Positions 25,732-34,760 of a stretch of DNA of 64,000 nucleotides are shown piece by piece (the first letter of the stretch is position 1; each line of letters begins with the position of its first letter). A program made the translations under genes and the position numbers. Source of the stretch: Pseudobdellovibrionaceae bacterium (GTDB lineage: Bacteria > Bdellovibrionota > Bdellovibrionia > Bdellovibrionales > Bdellovibrionaceae); the NCBI GenBank assembly GCA_016719575.1, contig JADJYV010000013.1:1705681-1769680 (forward strand), written 5' to 3'. The notes under the pieces were generated by a model. It was given only the letters and a program-made list of their open reading frames with translations, did not search any database and had not been told where the DNA came from.

Positions 25732-26811
25732 ATGTTTTCAAAACTTGCTGACGTTGAATCGCGATATGAACAGGTAAATTTGCAATTGCAAAGGCCTGAT
25801 ATTGCTGCCGATCAGAAGCAATATCGGGCTTATATGAAAGAGCTGGCAGATTTAGAGAAGATCGTCTTGGTCTACCGAGAGTACAGAACCAAAAGCAACA
25901 ATTTAAAGGCGAGCAAAGAGCTTCTAACCGCGGAGCAAGATCAGGAGATGAGGGAGCTTATTCGCGAAGAGCTTAAAGAGCTTGAAGCGGACGTCCCGGC
26001 CCTTGAAGCAAGGCTCAAAATATTATTGATTCCTAAAGATCCTAACGATGACAAGAATATCATATTGGAAATACGTGCAGGCGCGGGCGGCGATGAAGCC
26101 TCCCTTTTCGCGGACGAATTGTTTCGTGCTTACGCACATTATGCGAGTTCTCAAGGCTGGAAAGTTGAGATGCTTTCTTACTCAGAGGGGAATGTAGGCG
26201 GCGCTAAAGAGGTGATAGCCTCTGTTTCTGGCGAGTCTGTTTTCAGCAAATTAAAATATGAATCTGGGGTTCATCGCGTTCAACGAGTCCCCAAAACCGA
26301 GGCCGCCGGGCGAATTCATACTTCGACAGTGACGGTTGCGGTGATTCCTGAAGTCGAAATCAATGAAGTTAAGATAAACATGAACGAAATTCGAATTGAG
26401 ACAATGCGATCCCAAGGCTCGGGCGGTCAGTCGGTAAACAGAACAGAGTCAGCAGTTCGAGTTGTGCATTTGCCAACGGGAATTGATGTGAAGTGCCAAG
26501 AGGGAAAGTCTCAATCGTCCAATAGAGAGCGAGCCTTTCAGATTCTTTATGCGAAACTCCAACAAATCGAAGACGAAAAGAATCGCAAAGAAGCTTCTGA
26601 CGCGCGTTTAGAGCAAATTGGAACAGGAGATCGTTCTGAGAGAATTCGTACATACAACTTTCCGCAAACGCGAATTACGGATCATCGCATTGGTCTCACA
26701 ATTCATCAGTTAGACCAGGTCATGAGTGGCTCTTTTGAGTTGCTGATTGACCCACTCATTGCTAACTTTCAAGCAGAGGCATTAAAACAACAAACCTCTG
26801 CGGGACAATGA
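25732..26811 (+). CDS. prfA: Peptide chain release factor 1
   Basis: A 359-residue RF1 that reads UAA and UAG. The tripeptide anticodon region is R-V-P-K-T-E-A-A-G-R (P-K-T at 187-189 where P-A/x-T is usual), and the peptidyl-hydrolysis loop is G-S-G-G-Q-S-V-N (GGQ at 231-233). The G-A-G-G-D-E-A motif is at 117-123. It is full length. The stop overlaps the start of prmC, which methylates this GGQ glutamine, by four bases. Confidence 0.96.
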   Translation: MFSKLADVESRYEQVNLQLQRPDIAADQKQYRAYMKELADLEKIVLVYREYRTKSNNLKASKELLTAEQDQEMRELIREELKELEADVPALEARLKILLIPKDPNDDKNIILEIRAGAGGDEASLFADELFRAYAHYASSQGWKVEMLSYSEGNVGGAKEVIASVSGESVFSKLKYESGVHRVQRVPKTEAAGRIHTSTVTVAVIPEVEINEVKINMNEIRIETMRSQGSGGQSVNRTESAVRVVHLPTGIDVKCQEGKSQSSNRERAFQILYAKLQQIEDEKNRKEASDARLEQIGTGDRSERIRTYNFPQTRITDHRIGLTIHQLDQVMSGSFELLIDPLIANFQAEALKQQTSAGQ

Positions 26812-27668
26812 AGTTAAAAGAAGTTTTAGAAAAAACCACTCAGTTTTTTAAAGATAAAAATCTTGATTCGCCTCGTTTGGACGCTGAACTTTTATTGGCC
26901 TTTGGCTTAAAGCTTGAGCGAATTCAGCTTTACCTTAAATTCGATCAACCTTTATCAGAAGAAGAAATGAATTGTTGTCGCGAGCTGGTTCGTCGCCGAG
27001 CGACGGGCGAGCCCATCGCTTACATTTTGGGGAGAAAAGACTTTTTTGGTTATACTTTTAAAGTAACCCCAGCAGTTTTGATTCCTCGACCCGAAACAGA
27101 GCATCTAGTCGAGGCATCTTTAGAGTGGGCAACGAGCCAAAACCCAGAAAAGCCTTTCAATATTTTAGATTTAGGGACAGGCTCTGGTTGCATCGGACTG
27201 ACGCTTTTAAAAAAATTGCCAAACAGTCATCTTCTGGCTGTAGATATATCTGAATCGGCAATTCAAATTGCAAAAGAAAATGCAGAAGCACTCAACGTTG
27301 CGGAGCGTGTTCGTTTTGTGTGCGCTGATGCTGGTTGTTTAGACATAGATATTCCTAAAATTGATATTCTTGTCGCCAATCCGCCCTATATAGCTGAGGG
27401 CGATCATGATTTAGAAGAAAACGTAAAGAAATTCGAGCCCGAAAGTGCTCTCTTTGCTGTTGAAAATGGATTAGGGTTTTTACGAAGTTGGTCGAAAAAA
27501 TTTGTTCCGTTTTTAAGTGATAAGGCAATTGTTTTGATGGAAATGGGCATGAACCAAGGCGCAGAGATGAAAGAATACTTTAGGGATTTAGACGCATTTT
27601 CAAAAGTAGATGTGATCAAAGATTTGGCGAGTCTTGATCGTGTAATTAGAGGAGTAAAAAATGGATAA
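26808..27668 (+). CDS. prmC: Release factor glutamine methyltransferase PrmC
   Basis: A 286-residue SAM methyltransferase that modifies the GGQ glutamine of release factors. It has the helical N-terminal substrate domain (about 1-85), the SAM loop I-L-D-L-G-T-G-S-G-C-I-G at 119-130 and the catalytic N-P-P-Y at 191-194. The four-base overlap with prfA and eight-base overlap with murA form the common prfA-prmC-murA order found in several bacterial phyla. Confidence 0.95.
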   Translation: MKLKEVLEKTTQFFKDKNLDSPRLDAELLLAFGLKLERIQLYLKFDQPLSEEEMNCCRELVRRRATGEPIAYILGRKDFFGYTFKVTPAVLIPRPETEHLVEASLEWATSQNPEKPFNILDLGTGSGCIGLTLLKKLPNSHLLAVDISESAIQIAKENAEALNVAERVRFVCADAGCLDIDIPKIDILVANPPYIAEGDHDLEENVKKFEPESALFAVENGLGFLRSWSKKFVPFLSDKAIVLMEMGMNQGAEMKEYFRDLDAFSKVDVIKDLASLDRVIRGVKNG

Positions 27669-28914
27669 AATGTTAGTGACGGGTGGCCTATCTCTTCGCG
27701 GAACAGTGCAAACGAGTGGCGCAAAAAATGCCGCCCTGCCAATTCTTTTTTCGACTTTGCTTGCGGATGGGGAGCACGTTTTTAGAAATGTTCCTGATCT
27801 GAAAGACATTGAATCAACCGCAAAACTGCTTGAAAGCCTGGGCTGTGAAACTCGGAGAGAGGGAGATGTTTTTCGAGTCAAAGTTAACAAGCTCAAATCG
27901 ATAGAAGCCCATTACGATCTTGTACGAAAGATGCGGGCGAGTATTTTATGTCTAGGGCCGATTCTTTCTAAATATGGAGAGGCCGTTGTTTCTATGCCTG
28001 GTGGCTGCGCGATTGGAACGCGCCCGATTGATTTGCACTTAGAAGGGATGAAAGCTCTCGGAGCAGAAATTACTCTCAAGGAGGGCTATGTTCATGCGGC
28101 GGCAAAGCGCCTTGTTGGCGGAACAATACTTTTTGAAACCTGCACGGTGGGAGGGACCGAAAATGTCATGATGGCAGCCACCCTCGCCTCCGGAAAAACA
28201 ATTCTAGAAAATGCAGCGAAAGAGCCGGAAATTGTAGATCTTGCGGAGTACCTCATAAAAATGGGGGCAAAAATTTCGGGCCACGGTACAAGCATAATTA
28301 CCATCGAAGGTGTTGATCAGTTGCGACCATCTGAGCACACAATCATGGCAGACCGAATCGAAGCCGGAACTTTGCTTATTGCAGGAGCGATCACAAAAGG
28401 AGAAGTGACTGTTGAGAAATGTAGGCCACAGCACTTGGAGGCATTGATATTAAAAATGAGAGAGGCCGGATTCAAAATTGAAACAGAAAAAACAGCGATG
28501 ACGGTGTTTAAAGCTAGCGCCTGGGATGCTGTTGATATTACCACTGCTCCCCACCCGCTTTTTCCCACGGACCTTCAAGCGCAATTTATGGCCCTCATGA
28601 GTGTCGCAAACGGCACGAGTGTTATTTCTGAAACAATTTTTGAAAACCGATTTATGCACGTCAACGAATTGATTCGACTGGGGGCAGACATCACGCCTAA
28701 GACACGAGTAGCCGTAGTTCGTGGAAAGCCAGATGGATTGACGGCAGCGCCAGTAATGGCAACAGATCTCCGGGCAAGTGCTTCGTTGGTGCTTGCGGGA
28801 CTTGTGGCTAAGGGAGAAACTATGGTCAATCGAATCTATCATTTGGATCGAGGCTATGAAAATCTCGAAGCTAAACTTTCGAGCCTAGGCGCAAAAATTA
28901 GAAGATCAGAATAA
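27661..28914 (+). CDS. murA: UDP-N-acetylglucosamine 1-carboxyvinyltransferase MurA
   Basis: A 417-residue enzyme transferring enolpyruvate to UDP-GlcNAc, the first committed step of peptidoglycan synthesis. It has K-N (22-23), the fosfomycin-target cysteine in M-P-G-G-C-A-I-G-T-R-P (Cys116), D-L-H-L-E-G-M and the C-terminal D-L-R-A-S-A-S-L-V-L-A-G. Cys at this site predicts a fosfomycin-sensitive enzyme. It is the last gene of the operon and is followed by a strong terminator. Confidence 0.96.
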   Translation: MDKMLVTGGLSLRGTVQTSGAKNAALPILFSTLLADGEHVFRNVPDLKDIESTAKLLESLGCETRREGDVFRVKVNKLKSIEAHYDLVRKMRASILCLGPILSKYGEAVVSMPGGCAIGTRPIDLHLEGMKALGAEITLKEGYVHAAAKRLVGGTILFETCTVGGTENVMMAATLASGKTILENAAKEPEIVDLAEYLIKMGAKISGHGTSIITIEGVDQLRPSEHTIMADRIEAGTLLIAGAITKGEVTVEKCRPQHLEALILKMREAGFKIETEKTAMTVFKASAWDAVDITTAPHPLFPTDLQAQFMALMSVANGTSVISETIFENRFMHVNELIRLGADITPKTRVAVVRGKPDGLTAAPVMATDLRASASLVLAGLVAKGETMVNRIYHLDRGYENLEAKLSSLGAKIRRSE

Positions 28915-28934
28915 AAATAGTCCGATTAAAAAAG

Positions 28935-28976
28935 AAAAAGCCTCGTTGGGAGGGGGTCCGTCCGAGGCTTTTTAAG
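28935..28976. terminator. Bidirectional intrinsic terminator after murA
   Basis: AAAAAGCCTCG (28935-28945) pairs perfectly with CGAGGCTTTTT (28963-28973). The flanking A and T tracts make it usable from either strand. Confidence 0.85.
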
Positions 28977-28983
28977 AACAAAA

Positions 28984-29016
28984 AATGTTTCGGTCCGGAG
29001 GGGATGGACCAAAACA
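28984..29016 (-). terminator. Terminator of the small minus-strand gene at 29074-29268
   Basis: Read on the minus strand, a 12-base arm ATGTTTTGGTCC pairs with GGACCGAAACAT (one mismatch) and is followed by TTTTTTG, a normal terminator tail. On the plus strand no T tract follows, so it belongs to the minus-strand gene. Confidence 0.65.
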
Positions 29017-29073
29017 TCTGATCATAAGAGATTATTTTCTAACCTCAATATTATCGTTAACTAACCTAATCAT

Positions 29074-29268
29074 CTAGTTGTGACCCGTGCCAACAGAACC
29101 AGGGAGGGGGTCCTTGATGCTTGATGGTTTTACCACAGGTCCAACAAGATGCTTATTTTTAAAATCAATTGGGCTATAAACAGGATTCGTAACATTCGCG
29201 GCGCGAGAGACAACAGAAACAGCAAGAACCAACATAATGTACACTGCGATAAGTGCGTTGCGAATCAT
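29074..29268 (-). CDS. Small exported protein, 64 residues
   Basis: A short open frame with a convincing signal peptide (M-I-R-N-A-L-I-A-V-Y-I-M-L-V-L-A-V-S-V-V-S-R-A, cleavage after S-R-A) and a 40-residue mature part containing V-Y-S-P-I-D-F and G-P-V-V-K-P-S-S. A GGGGA lies six bases before the ATG and a minus-strand terminator follows the stop. No family is recognised. The combination of signal, ribosome site and terminator is why I regard it as real. Confidence 0.55.
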   Translation of the reverse strand: MIRNALIAVYIMLVLAVSVVSRAANVTNPVYSPIDFKNKHLVGPVVKPSSIKDPLPGSVGTGHN

Positions 29269-29380
29269 CTTTTCCCCACTTGAGAGAACACCTTAAGCAA
29301 CTCTCGTGCCAGCTAGAAATTTTCTTCAAAGTGCGTTGGACCACGTTTGAGGTGCTTTTTTGGTTTAGCGAGAGCGAATA

Positions 29381-29422
29381 AGTAATTCCAAAATGGGTTC
29401 AAGTGATTCCAAACTGGGACCA
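29381..29422. repeat. Two adjacent 21-bp repeats upstream of the GYF-TPR gene
   Basis: Positions 29381-29401 and 29402-29422 match at 17 of 21 bases (both AGTxATTCCAAAxTGGG). The 21-bp period is two helical turns, so a protein would meet both copies on one face. They lie about 95 bases before the ATG at 29517. The rest of 29269-29516 shows no gene. Confidence 0.6.
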
Positions 29423-29516
29423 ATGTCTTGTTTGCAAAGGACCTTTGTCGGGACCTGGGTGTGATAGATAACAGAAGATATCCGAGATTAGAAAAGAACA
29501 ATATAATCAGATATCT

Positions 29517-32381
29517 ATGTCAAAAAATGAGATTCTTTGGATAGTAAAAACATCATCGGGCCAAGTGAGGGGCCCTTACAGTACAGACTCTCTTTTGCGT
29601 TTGATTACAGAGGGTGTGTTTTCTGGAACAGAGTTCGTTTCTCGTTATCCAGGGGGGCAGTGGACGTTACTTTCTCAGGAGCCGCAGTTTTACGACAAAC
29701 TCATTGAAGTCTTAGAGAAATTCGTCGAAGAGGTGCCGGCGAAGAAAAACTTTGAAGATGAGGAAACCGATATTGGATCTATTCCCCATCATTTAAAAAA
29801 GCCAACAAGCCAATCGCAGAGGCCAATACTAGAGAGAGCGGCAGCGAAGGGGTCTGCGACAACGACAAAGTCACAACCGGCAATGATGAGTGGAACCTCG
29901 TCTCAAGCCACGCCGGGAGCTGTGATTGAACTGAAAAATATCGAGAAGGTTCAAAAACAAGAATTTATAAAAACCGCTAAAGTGCCGGTAATACTCATTT
30001 TGATCGCCCTATTGCTCACAGTGTATGTTCTGACAAGTGATAGTGAGGCAGAAGGCGATAAGATTAGTTTGATTTCTCCAAGCAAAGGCGCGGCCGCGAT
30101 GAGCGACGCTCAAGTAAAACAGAAGTTAGCAGCGGCCGTTCGCGCACTTGAGGCAGACACCAGCGAGTCTTATTTAGAAGCACAAAACAATTTGGTTGCC
30201 GTCGTTGAAGGGGCTCCCTCAAATCTTGAAGTGCGCGGGCTTTTGTGTTTGGTGTATAAGCTGCTTTGGCCATATGCAAGACAGGATGCGAATGACATCC
30301 GAGTTATTTCAAGTGTTACTCAGTCGACGCGTTCGTTGGATGCGGTTGGTCCCTACGGTAGCACCTGTGAAATTGTAAACCTACAAACCGCAGGTCACTA
30401 CAAGGAAGCTCGCGGGGTTGTTGAATCTGCGCTTGAAAACGCAGGACGATCAAGCCTACTCCCTATTTTGTATTATTTTAAGGGAGAAATTTTAGAGGCA
30501 GATAAGAACTATCCAGATTCTTTTCAATACTATCAAAAGGCTTCCCAACTTTGGGAGACCTGGCTTCGAGCAAAGATTTCTTTAGGTGTCATGTCCTCCG
30601 CGCAGGGCAAAGGACCCGAGGCGGCGCAGTTTTTTCGTGAGGTTATACAAAAAAGCTCCGAGCATCGAGAAGCAAAAATTCATTTAGGCATTCTTGAAGA
30701 AAAGGCTTTCAAAAATGGAGAGAACGCATTTAAGCTTCTAAAATCCGCAATGGATTCGCAGAGCCGCGTGCCGAGAGCCCTCGAATCTGAAGGTGCTTAT
30801 GTTCTTGCAGAGTTATACTTGAGTAAAAACGAGAAGAGTTCGGCCCTCAAGATGGCAAAGAGAGCCTACGAGCGCAGTCCGAATAATCCAAAATACAAAC
30901 AACTTGTGATCCGCCTTGGGGGTAGTGATAAGGTTCAGGGAAAAAGGGGCCACAGTGAAATGATGTTTATTGGTGATCAGTATGCGCGTTCTGGGGACTG
31001 TCTTGCCGCGCAGGCAGAATATAAGGCCGCCTTTGAGCTGGATCGGAGCAATGGCACGGCAGCAGTAAAAGCGGCGAAGTGTTTGTGGGTATTGAATCAA
31101 ACATACGAGGCGATCGAGTGGCTAACAAAAGCGATAAAGGCGGAACCGAAATTAATTACTGCTTATGTTTTACAAGCTGATTATATGTCTCAGCGGTACA
31201 ATTTTTCTGGTGCAACGGTCGCACTGACAAATGCTGGACGAGTTTCGCCAAATAATTATGAAGTTTTGCGAGGAATGGCACTCATAGAGTTTCGGCGTAA
31301 CAATATGCAGGGCGCGGTGAATTTCGCGCAGCGGGCTTTGCGCTCTTATGATGCGGACATTGAGACTTATACTCTTCTTGCAAAAGCAAGCGCGAGTCTT
31401 TATACGACGACGGTCGCAATTGGAAAGAAAGAGGCAGAGATCCGAGACGCCTATCAGCGAGATGCTCTTAGGTATGCGACCAAAGCCGTAGAGCTCGATG
31501 CCACAAGTTCAGATGCACAAATTACGTATGCAAAAGTGTTGGCGCAAATTAATGGAGTTGATTCGGGGATCAATTATATGAACGAATTGATCAAGAAATA
31601 TTCCTACGCTCATGATTATAGAGTAGCGCTAGCAGAAATTTATCGAAGCGAGGAGCGGCATAAGCAAGCGAAAGAATACTATTTGCAGGTCTCCGAGGCG
31701 GATCCAAAAAACAAAAAGGCTTTAATTGGTCTTGGTGAATCTTACAAGGCGATGGGTCTTGTTGATCAGGCCCTTAAAGCTTTTTTAACAGCAGCGGTGC
31801 TTGACCCATCAGACGGAGAAGCTCTTTTTCAAGCCGGGCGATTATATTTAGAGAGCGGAAAGCCCGGGGACCTAGATTTGGCAATTAAACAATTCAAGAG
31901 AGTGCAAAATATAAACCCTTATTTTCCTCGGGCGAATTACTATATTGGTAAGGCGGCGTCTCTCTCGGGAAATTTTAATTTGGCTCTTGAGGCCATAAAA
32001 CGCGAAAAACAAGACAACCCAAATCTTGCGGACAGCTATCAACTGGCGGCAGAAATTTATGCTGCAAAAAGACAATATTCAGAATGTGCTGCCGAGTACT
32101 CATCTGCAATGAAGCTTCGCTCGCCCAGCGCAGAAATCTATGTTAAAGCTGCCCAGTGTTATCGCCAGTCGGGATCCATCGATGTCGCACAAGACTTATT
32201 AACGATGGCGTCTTCCCGTGAATCTGGCTACGCCGACATATATAAAGAGCAAGGGGCAATTTATGAAATCAAAGGTGACATTCGGGCGGCCGTGCAATCA
32301 TATAATAAGTACTTAGGCCTGTCGCCAAATGCGACAGATCGTGGAGAAATTGAAGCTCGAATCAATAAAATAGGTAATTAG
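29517..32381 (+). CDS. GYF-domain, single-membrane-span, TPR-repeat protein
   Basis: A 954-residue protein. Residues 4-65 form a GYF_2-like domain (W-I-V-K-T-S-S-G-Q-V-R-G-P-Y-S-T-D-S-L). A disordered linker follows to about 155, then one membrane span near 157-172 (V-P-V-I-L-I-L-I-A-L-L-L-T-V-Y-V-L). About 700 residues of tetratricopeptide repeats complete it, many ending in the D-P/N-P turn (A-L-I-G-L-G-E-S-Y-K-A-M-G, A-V-L-D-P-S-D). GYF folds bind proline-rich peptides; the TPR arm would lie in the periplasm. The proline-rich LysM lipoprotein at 21329 is a conceivable but untested partner. The gene is intact. Confidence 0.75.
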   Translation: MSKNEILWIVKTSSGQVRGPYSTDSLLRLITEGVFSGTEFVSRYPGGQWTLLSQEPQFYDKLIEVLEKFVEEVPAKKNFEDEETDIGSIPHHLKKPTSQSQRPILERAAAKGSATTTKSQPAMMSGTSSQATPGAVIELKNIEKVQKQEFIKTAKVPVILILIALLLTVYVLTSDSEAEGDKISLISPSKGAAAMSDAQVKQKLAAAVRALEADTSESYLEAQNNLVAVVEGAPSNLEVRGLLCLVYKLLWPYARQDANDIRVISSVTQSTRSLDAVGPYGSTCEIVNLQTAGHYKEARGVVESALENAGRSSLLPILYYFKGEILEADKNYPDSFQYYQKASQLWETWLRAKISLGVMSSAQGKGPEAAQFFREVIQKSSEHREAKIHLGILEEKAFKNGENAFKLLKSAMDSQSRVPRALESEGAYVLAELYLSKNEKSSALKMAKRAYERSPNNPKYKQLVIRLGGSDKVQGKRGHSEMMFIGDQYARSGDCLAAQAEYKAAFELDRSNGTAAVKAAKCLWVLNQTYEAIEWLTKAIKAEPKLITAYVLQADYMSQRYNFSGATVALTNAGRVSPNNYEVLRGMALIEFRRNNMQGAVNFAQRALRSYDADIETYTLLAKASASLYTTTVAIGKKEAEIRDAYQRDALRYATKAVELDATSSDAQITYAKVLAQINGVDSGINYMNELIKKYSYAHDYRVALAEIYRSEERHKQAKEYYLQVSEADPKNKKALIGLGESYKAMGLVDQALKAFLTAAVLDPSDGEALFQAGRLYLESGKPGDLDLAIKQFKRVQNINPYFPRANYYIGKAASLSGNFNLALEAIKREKQDNPNLADSYQLAAEIYAAKRQYSECAAEYSSAMKLRSPSAEIYVKAAQCYRQSGSIDVAQDLLTMASSRESGYADIYKEQGAIYEIKGDIRAAVQSYNKYLGLSPNATDRGEIEARINKIGN

Positions 32382-32393
32382 AGGGGGCAGCGT

Positions 32394-32702
32394 ATGAGTA
32401 TCTCGGAGAAAATGAAGGGGCTATCGACTAATATGCATCAAGGGGCAAAAAATTCATCGATCTCTTTGTTGGGCGTTGCTTTGCGGATGTTGACCGGAAT
32501 TATGTTGGGACTAACGTTGGCTTTGATTGGCCAAGAACTAATAGGCTATGGTTCTTTTGCGCTCCTATTTACGATGGTTGTCGTGTTTGGCTTGGTCATT
32601 AAGACGACTTCAAGTTGGACAATTGGAAGAATTTTAATTTTTGATCTTGTTCTGATTCTTGTAGCAATGCTACTTCGTATGTATATTCTCGTCGCGCCGT
32701 AA
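32394..32702 (+). CDS. Small membrane protein of unknown function
   Basis: A 102-residue protein with an amphipathic, polar N-terminal 25 residues and three hydrophobic segments (about 28-46, 52-69 and 78-98). It starts 12 bases after the TPR gene with AGGGGG in front, and serS begins 17 bases after its stop, so the three are probably cotranscribed. No family is recognised; it may partner the TPR protein in the membrane. Confidence 0.65.
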   Translation: MSISEKMKGLSTNMHQGAKNSSISLLGVALRMLTGIMLGLTLALIGQELIGYGSFALLFTMVVVFGLVIKTTSSWTIGRILIFDLVLILVAMLLRMYILVAP

Positions 32703-32719
32703 ATAGAAAGGGACCTCTT

Positions 32720-34015
32720 ATGATCGACATTAAACTCCTCGAAAAGAAAAGCGAGGGTGGCAATTCTTATTTTGATGATTACAGGCAGGGCCTCAGCAAT
32801 CGTGGAGCCTCGACGGCCGTTCTTGAGCAAATTATAGACCTTAACAAAAAACGCAAAGAGATGATCACTCAGGCGGAATCTGAAAAGGCCAAACAGAACA
32901 AACTTAGCGGCGAAATCGGAAAAATAAAACGCGAAGGTGGCGACACTTCTCTTCTCATGGCTGAGGTTGAAAAGCTGAAAGGCACTGTTAAGGAGCTTGA
33001 GTTAAAGGCCGCAGAAATCGATTTGCAGGTTTTAAATGTTGCACTTACGATGCCGAACAAGCCGCACGCCTCTGTTCCGGTTGGGTCTTCTGAAAAGGAT
33101 AACAAGCAAGTTAAGGTCGTTGGAGAGGCAAAAAAATTCTCCTATAAAGCCAAGGAACATTGGGAGCTTGGAGAGGCTTTAGATATTATTGATTTCGAGC
33201 GCGCAGGAAAAACCACAGGGACGCGCTTTGCCTTTTTGAAGGGGGCCGCAGCACAAATGGAGCGGGCTCTGATCCAGTTTATGATGGATCTTCACTCTCA
33301 GAAGCATGGTTACATGGAGATGATTCCCCCATTTATTGTTAACAGCAACAGTCTTCTTGGCACGGGTCAGTTTCCAAAGTTCAAAGAGGATGTGTTTCAT
33401 CTCGAAAACACGGACTATTATTTGATACCGACGGCTGAGGTTCCAGTAACTAATTACTATAATAATGAAATTTTGAATGAATCTGATTTGCCAAAAAGTT
33501 TTTGTGCCTATTCTCCGTGTTTTCGTTCAGAGGCCGGAAGCGCGGGCCGGGACACGAAGGGGCTGATTCGTCAGCATCAATTTGATAAAGTGGAGTTGAT
33601 GACCTTTTGTCATCCAGATAAATCTCAGGAAGCCCATGAAGCGCTCACGTCCCATGCCGAGCAGGTGTTGTTGGACTTAGAACTGCCATTTCGTCGAATG
33701 CTTTTGTGTACGGCGGATATGGGCTTTGGCTCCGCAAAAACCTATGATCTAGAGGTGTGGTTGCCTGGTCAAAACTCTTATCGTGAAATTAGCTCCTGCT
33801 CAAATTTCGAAGATTTCCAAGCTCGGCGAGCGAATATTCGCTTTCGTTCAGCGGGGGGTAAGCCTCAGTTTTTACATACACTCAATGGCTCAGGCCTCGC
33901 TGTGGGTAGGACGCTGATTGCGATTTTTGAAAACTATCAACAGGAAGATGGAAGTATCGCGATTCCAAAAGCTCTTCAGCCATATATGGGTGGCCGCAAA
34001 GAGATCCGAAAATAA
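32720..34015 (+). CDS. serS: Seryl-tRNA synthetase
   Basis: A 431-residue class II synthetase. The N-terminal coiled-coil arm (about 28-108) that grips the long variable arm of tRNA-Ser precedes the catalytic domain with motif 2 C-F-R-S-E-A-G-S-A-G-R-D-T-K-G-L-I-R-Q-H-Q-F and motif 3 N-G-S-G-L-A-V-G-R-T-L-I-A-I-F-E-N. All expected elements are present. A tRNA-Ser gene lies 60 bases downstream on the same strand, so enzyme and substrate may be cotranscribed. Confidence 0.96.
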   Translation: MIDIKLLEKKSEGGNSYFDDYRQGLSNRGASTAVLEQIIDLNKKRKEMITQAESEKAKQNKLSGEIGKIKREGGDTSLLMAEVEKLKGTVKELELKAAEIDLQVLNVALTMPNKPHASVPVGSSEKDNKQVKVVGEAKKFSYKAKEHWELGEALDIIDFERAGKTTGTRFAFLKGAAAQMERALIQFMMDLHSQKHGYMEMIPPFIVNSNSLLGTGQFPKFKEDVFHLENTDYYLIPTAEVPVTNYYNNEILNESDLPKSFCAYSPCFRSEAGSAGRDTKGLIRQHQFDKVELMTFCHPDKSQEAHEALTSHAEQVLLDLELPFRRMLLCTADMGFGSAKTYDLEVWLPGQNSYREISSCSNFEDFQARRANIRFRSAGGKPQFLHTLNGSGLAVGRTLIAIFENYQQEDGSIAIPKALQPYMGGRKEIRK

Positions 34016-34075
34016 ACGGCGCGTTACCACAACAACTGCTTGAATACGCTCGTCAAAACCCATAAAACGGTCGAC

Positions 34076-34165
34076 GGAGAGCTGGTAGAGCGGTTGAATA
34101 CACCAGTCTTGAAAACTGGCAGCCCTTCGCGGGGCTCGAGGGTTCGAATCCCTCGCTCTCCGCCA
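34076..34165 (+). tRNA. tRNA-Ser (anticodon UGA), CCA encoded
   Basis: The acceptor arm GGAGAGC (34076-34082) pairs with GCTCTCC (34155-34161), followed by discriminator G and encoded CCA (34163-34165). The anticodon stem CCAGT/ACTGG encloses CTTGAAA, giving anticodon TGA for UCA codons. A long variable arm and the T arm GGGTTCGAATCCC are clear. The long variable arm is typical of class II tRNA-Ser. The accessory region begins right after its 3' end. Confidence 0.95.
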
Positions 34166-34280
34166 TTTATCTCGCGATGAAAATCGCAAAATCACGTAAC
34201 CCACTGAAAATCCAAAGCGAATAATTCCAAGGCGTTAGAGCTTTGGGATTTTGGTCCGTTCCGGAGACATGGGTTACAGT

Positions 34281-34463
34281 TTATACCGGAGACATAAGTA
34301 ACACTTTTATTTTAAAAGGATCGTCCACCGGTTCGACCCTTTTTGCTACCTGATCAAAGGACCCCAAATCATAATCAAGGAACGAAACCACCCAAATTCC
34401 GTCTTCAACTTCCTTTATCTCAACATCTTGGCCAGCAAAAGATCTGCTTAAGCTGACCTTCAT
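34281..34463 (-). pseudogene. 3' remnant of an IS transposase (IS481-like integrase type)
   Basis: A 60-codon minus-strand frame reads M-K-V-S-L-S-R-S-F-A-G-Q-D-V-E-I-K-E-V-E-D-G-I-W and F-L-D-Y-D-L-G-S-F-D. It ends in K-V-L-L-M-S-P-V just before an ATGTCTCCGG...ATGTCTCCGG double motif (34245-34295 on the other strand). This ending, with C-terminal M-S-P-V encoded by the repeated motif, recalls the tail of a common rve-type (IS481-like) transposase. The catalytic DDE domain is missing, so only the tail is left. Confidence 0.55.
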
Positions 34464-34471
34464 TGGCGCAA

Positions 34472-34701
34472 ATGGAAAGGGAGATTATAAGAAATCGTGT
34501 GATCGCGGGCCTTTCGTTTCGAGAGATTGCCAGAATCGCGCGTTGCTCGCACGGTTCCGTATCAGCGAGTAAGCGGAAATGGAGGCCAAACTCCTCAAAG
34601 ATCAGCCAGAAATTTCGGCGGAAATAAGAGCAAAACTTGAAGCTGCGAATATTGACCTGAAACTGCCCGATCTCAACAAGCCCACTGATAATCCGTCATA
34701 A
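34472..34701 (+). pseudogene. Frameshifted remnant with helix-turn-helix (transposon-like)
   Basis: From the ATG at 34472 the frame reads M-E-R-E-I-I-R-N-R-V-I-A-G-L-S-F-R-E-I-A-R-I-A-R-C-S and then H-G-S-V-S-A-S-K, a clear HTH like the start of IS21-type or similar transposition proteins, and soon stops. A second frame then continues with E-A-K-L-L-K-D-Q-P-E-I-S-A-E-I to a TAA at 34699. A single shift near 34575-34590 would join them. It probably belongs to the same IS wreckage as 34281-34463. Confidence 0.4.
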
Positions 34702-34760
34702 ACAAAAAAAGAGAATGAACCCCCGCCCAGCGGAAAAGGTTCATTCTCTTTTTTTGTTTA
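34699..34760. terminator. Very long perfect hairpin, bidirectional terminator
   Basis: TAAACAAAAAAAGAGAATGA plus ACC (34699-34721) pairs base for base with 34738-34760, a 23-bp perfect stem with a GC-rich 16-base loop and seven-base A and T runs. It works as a terminator from either side. It could also mark an old element boundary. Confidence 0.75.

Noticed and set aside
29313..29501. 62-codon minus-strand frame before the GYF-TPR gene
   Set aside because: No ribosome site and no protein-like pattern; it overlaps the 21-bp repeats.
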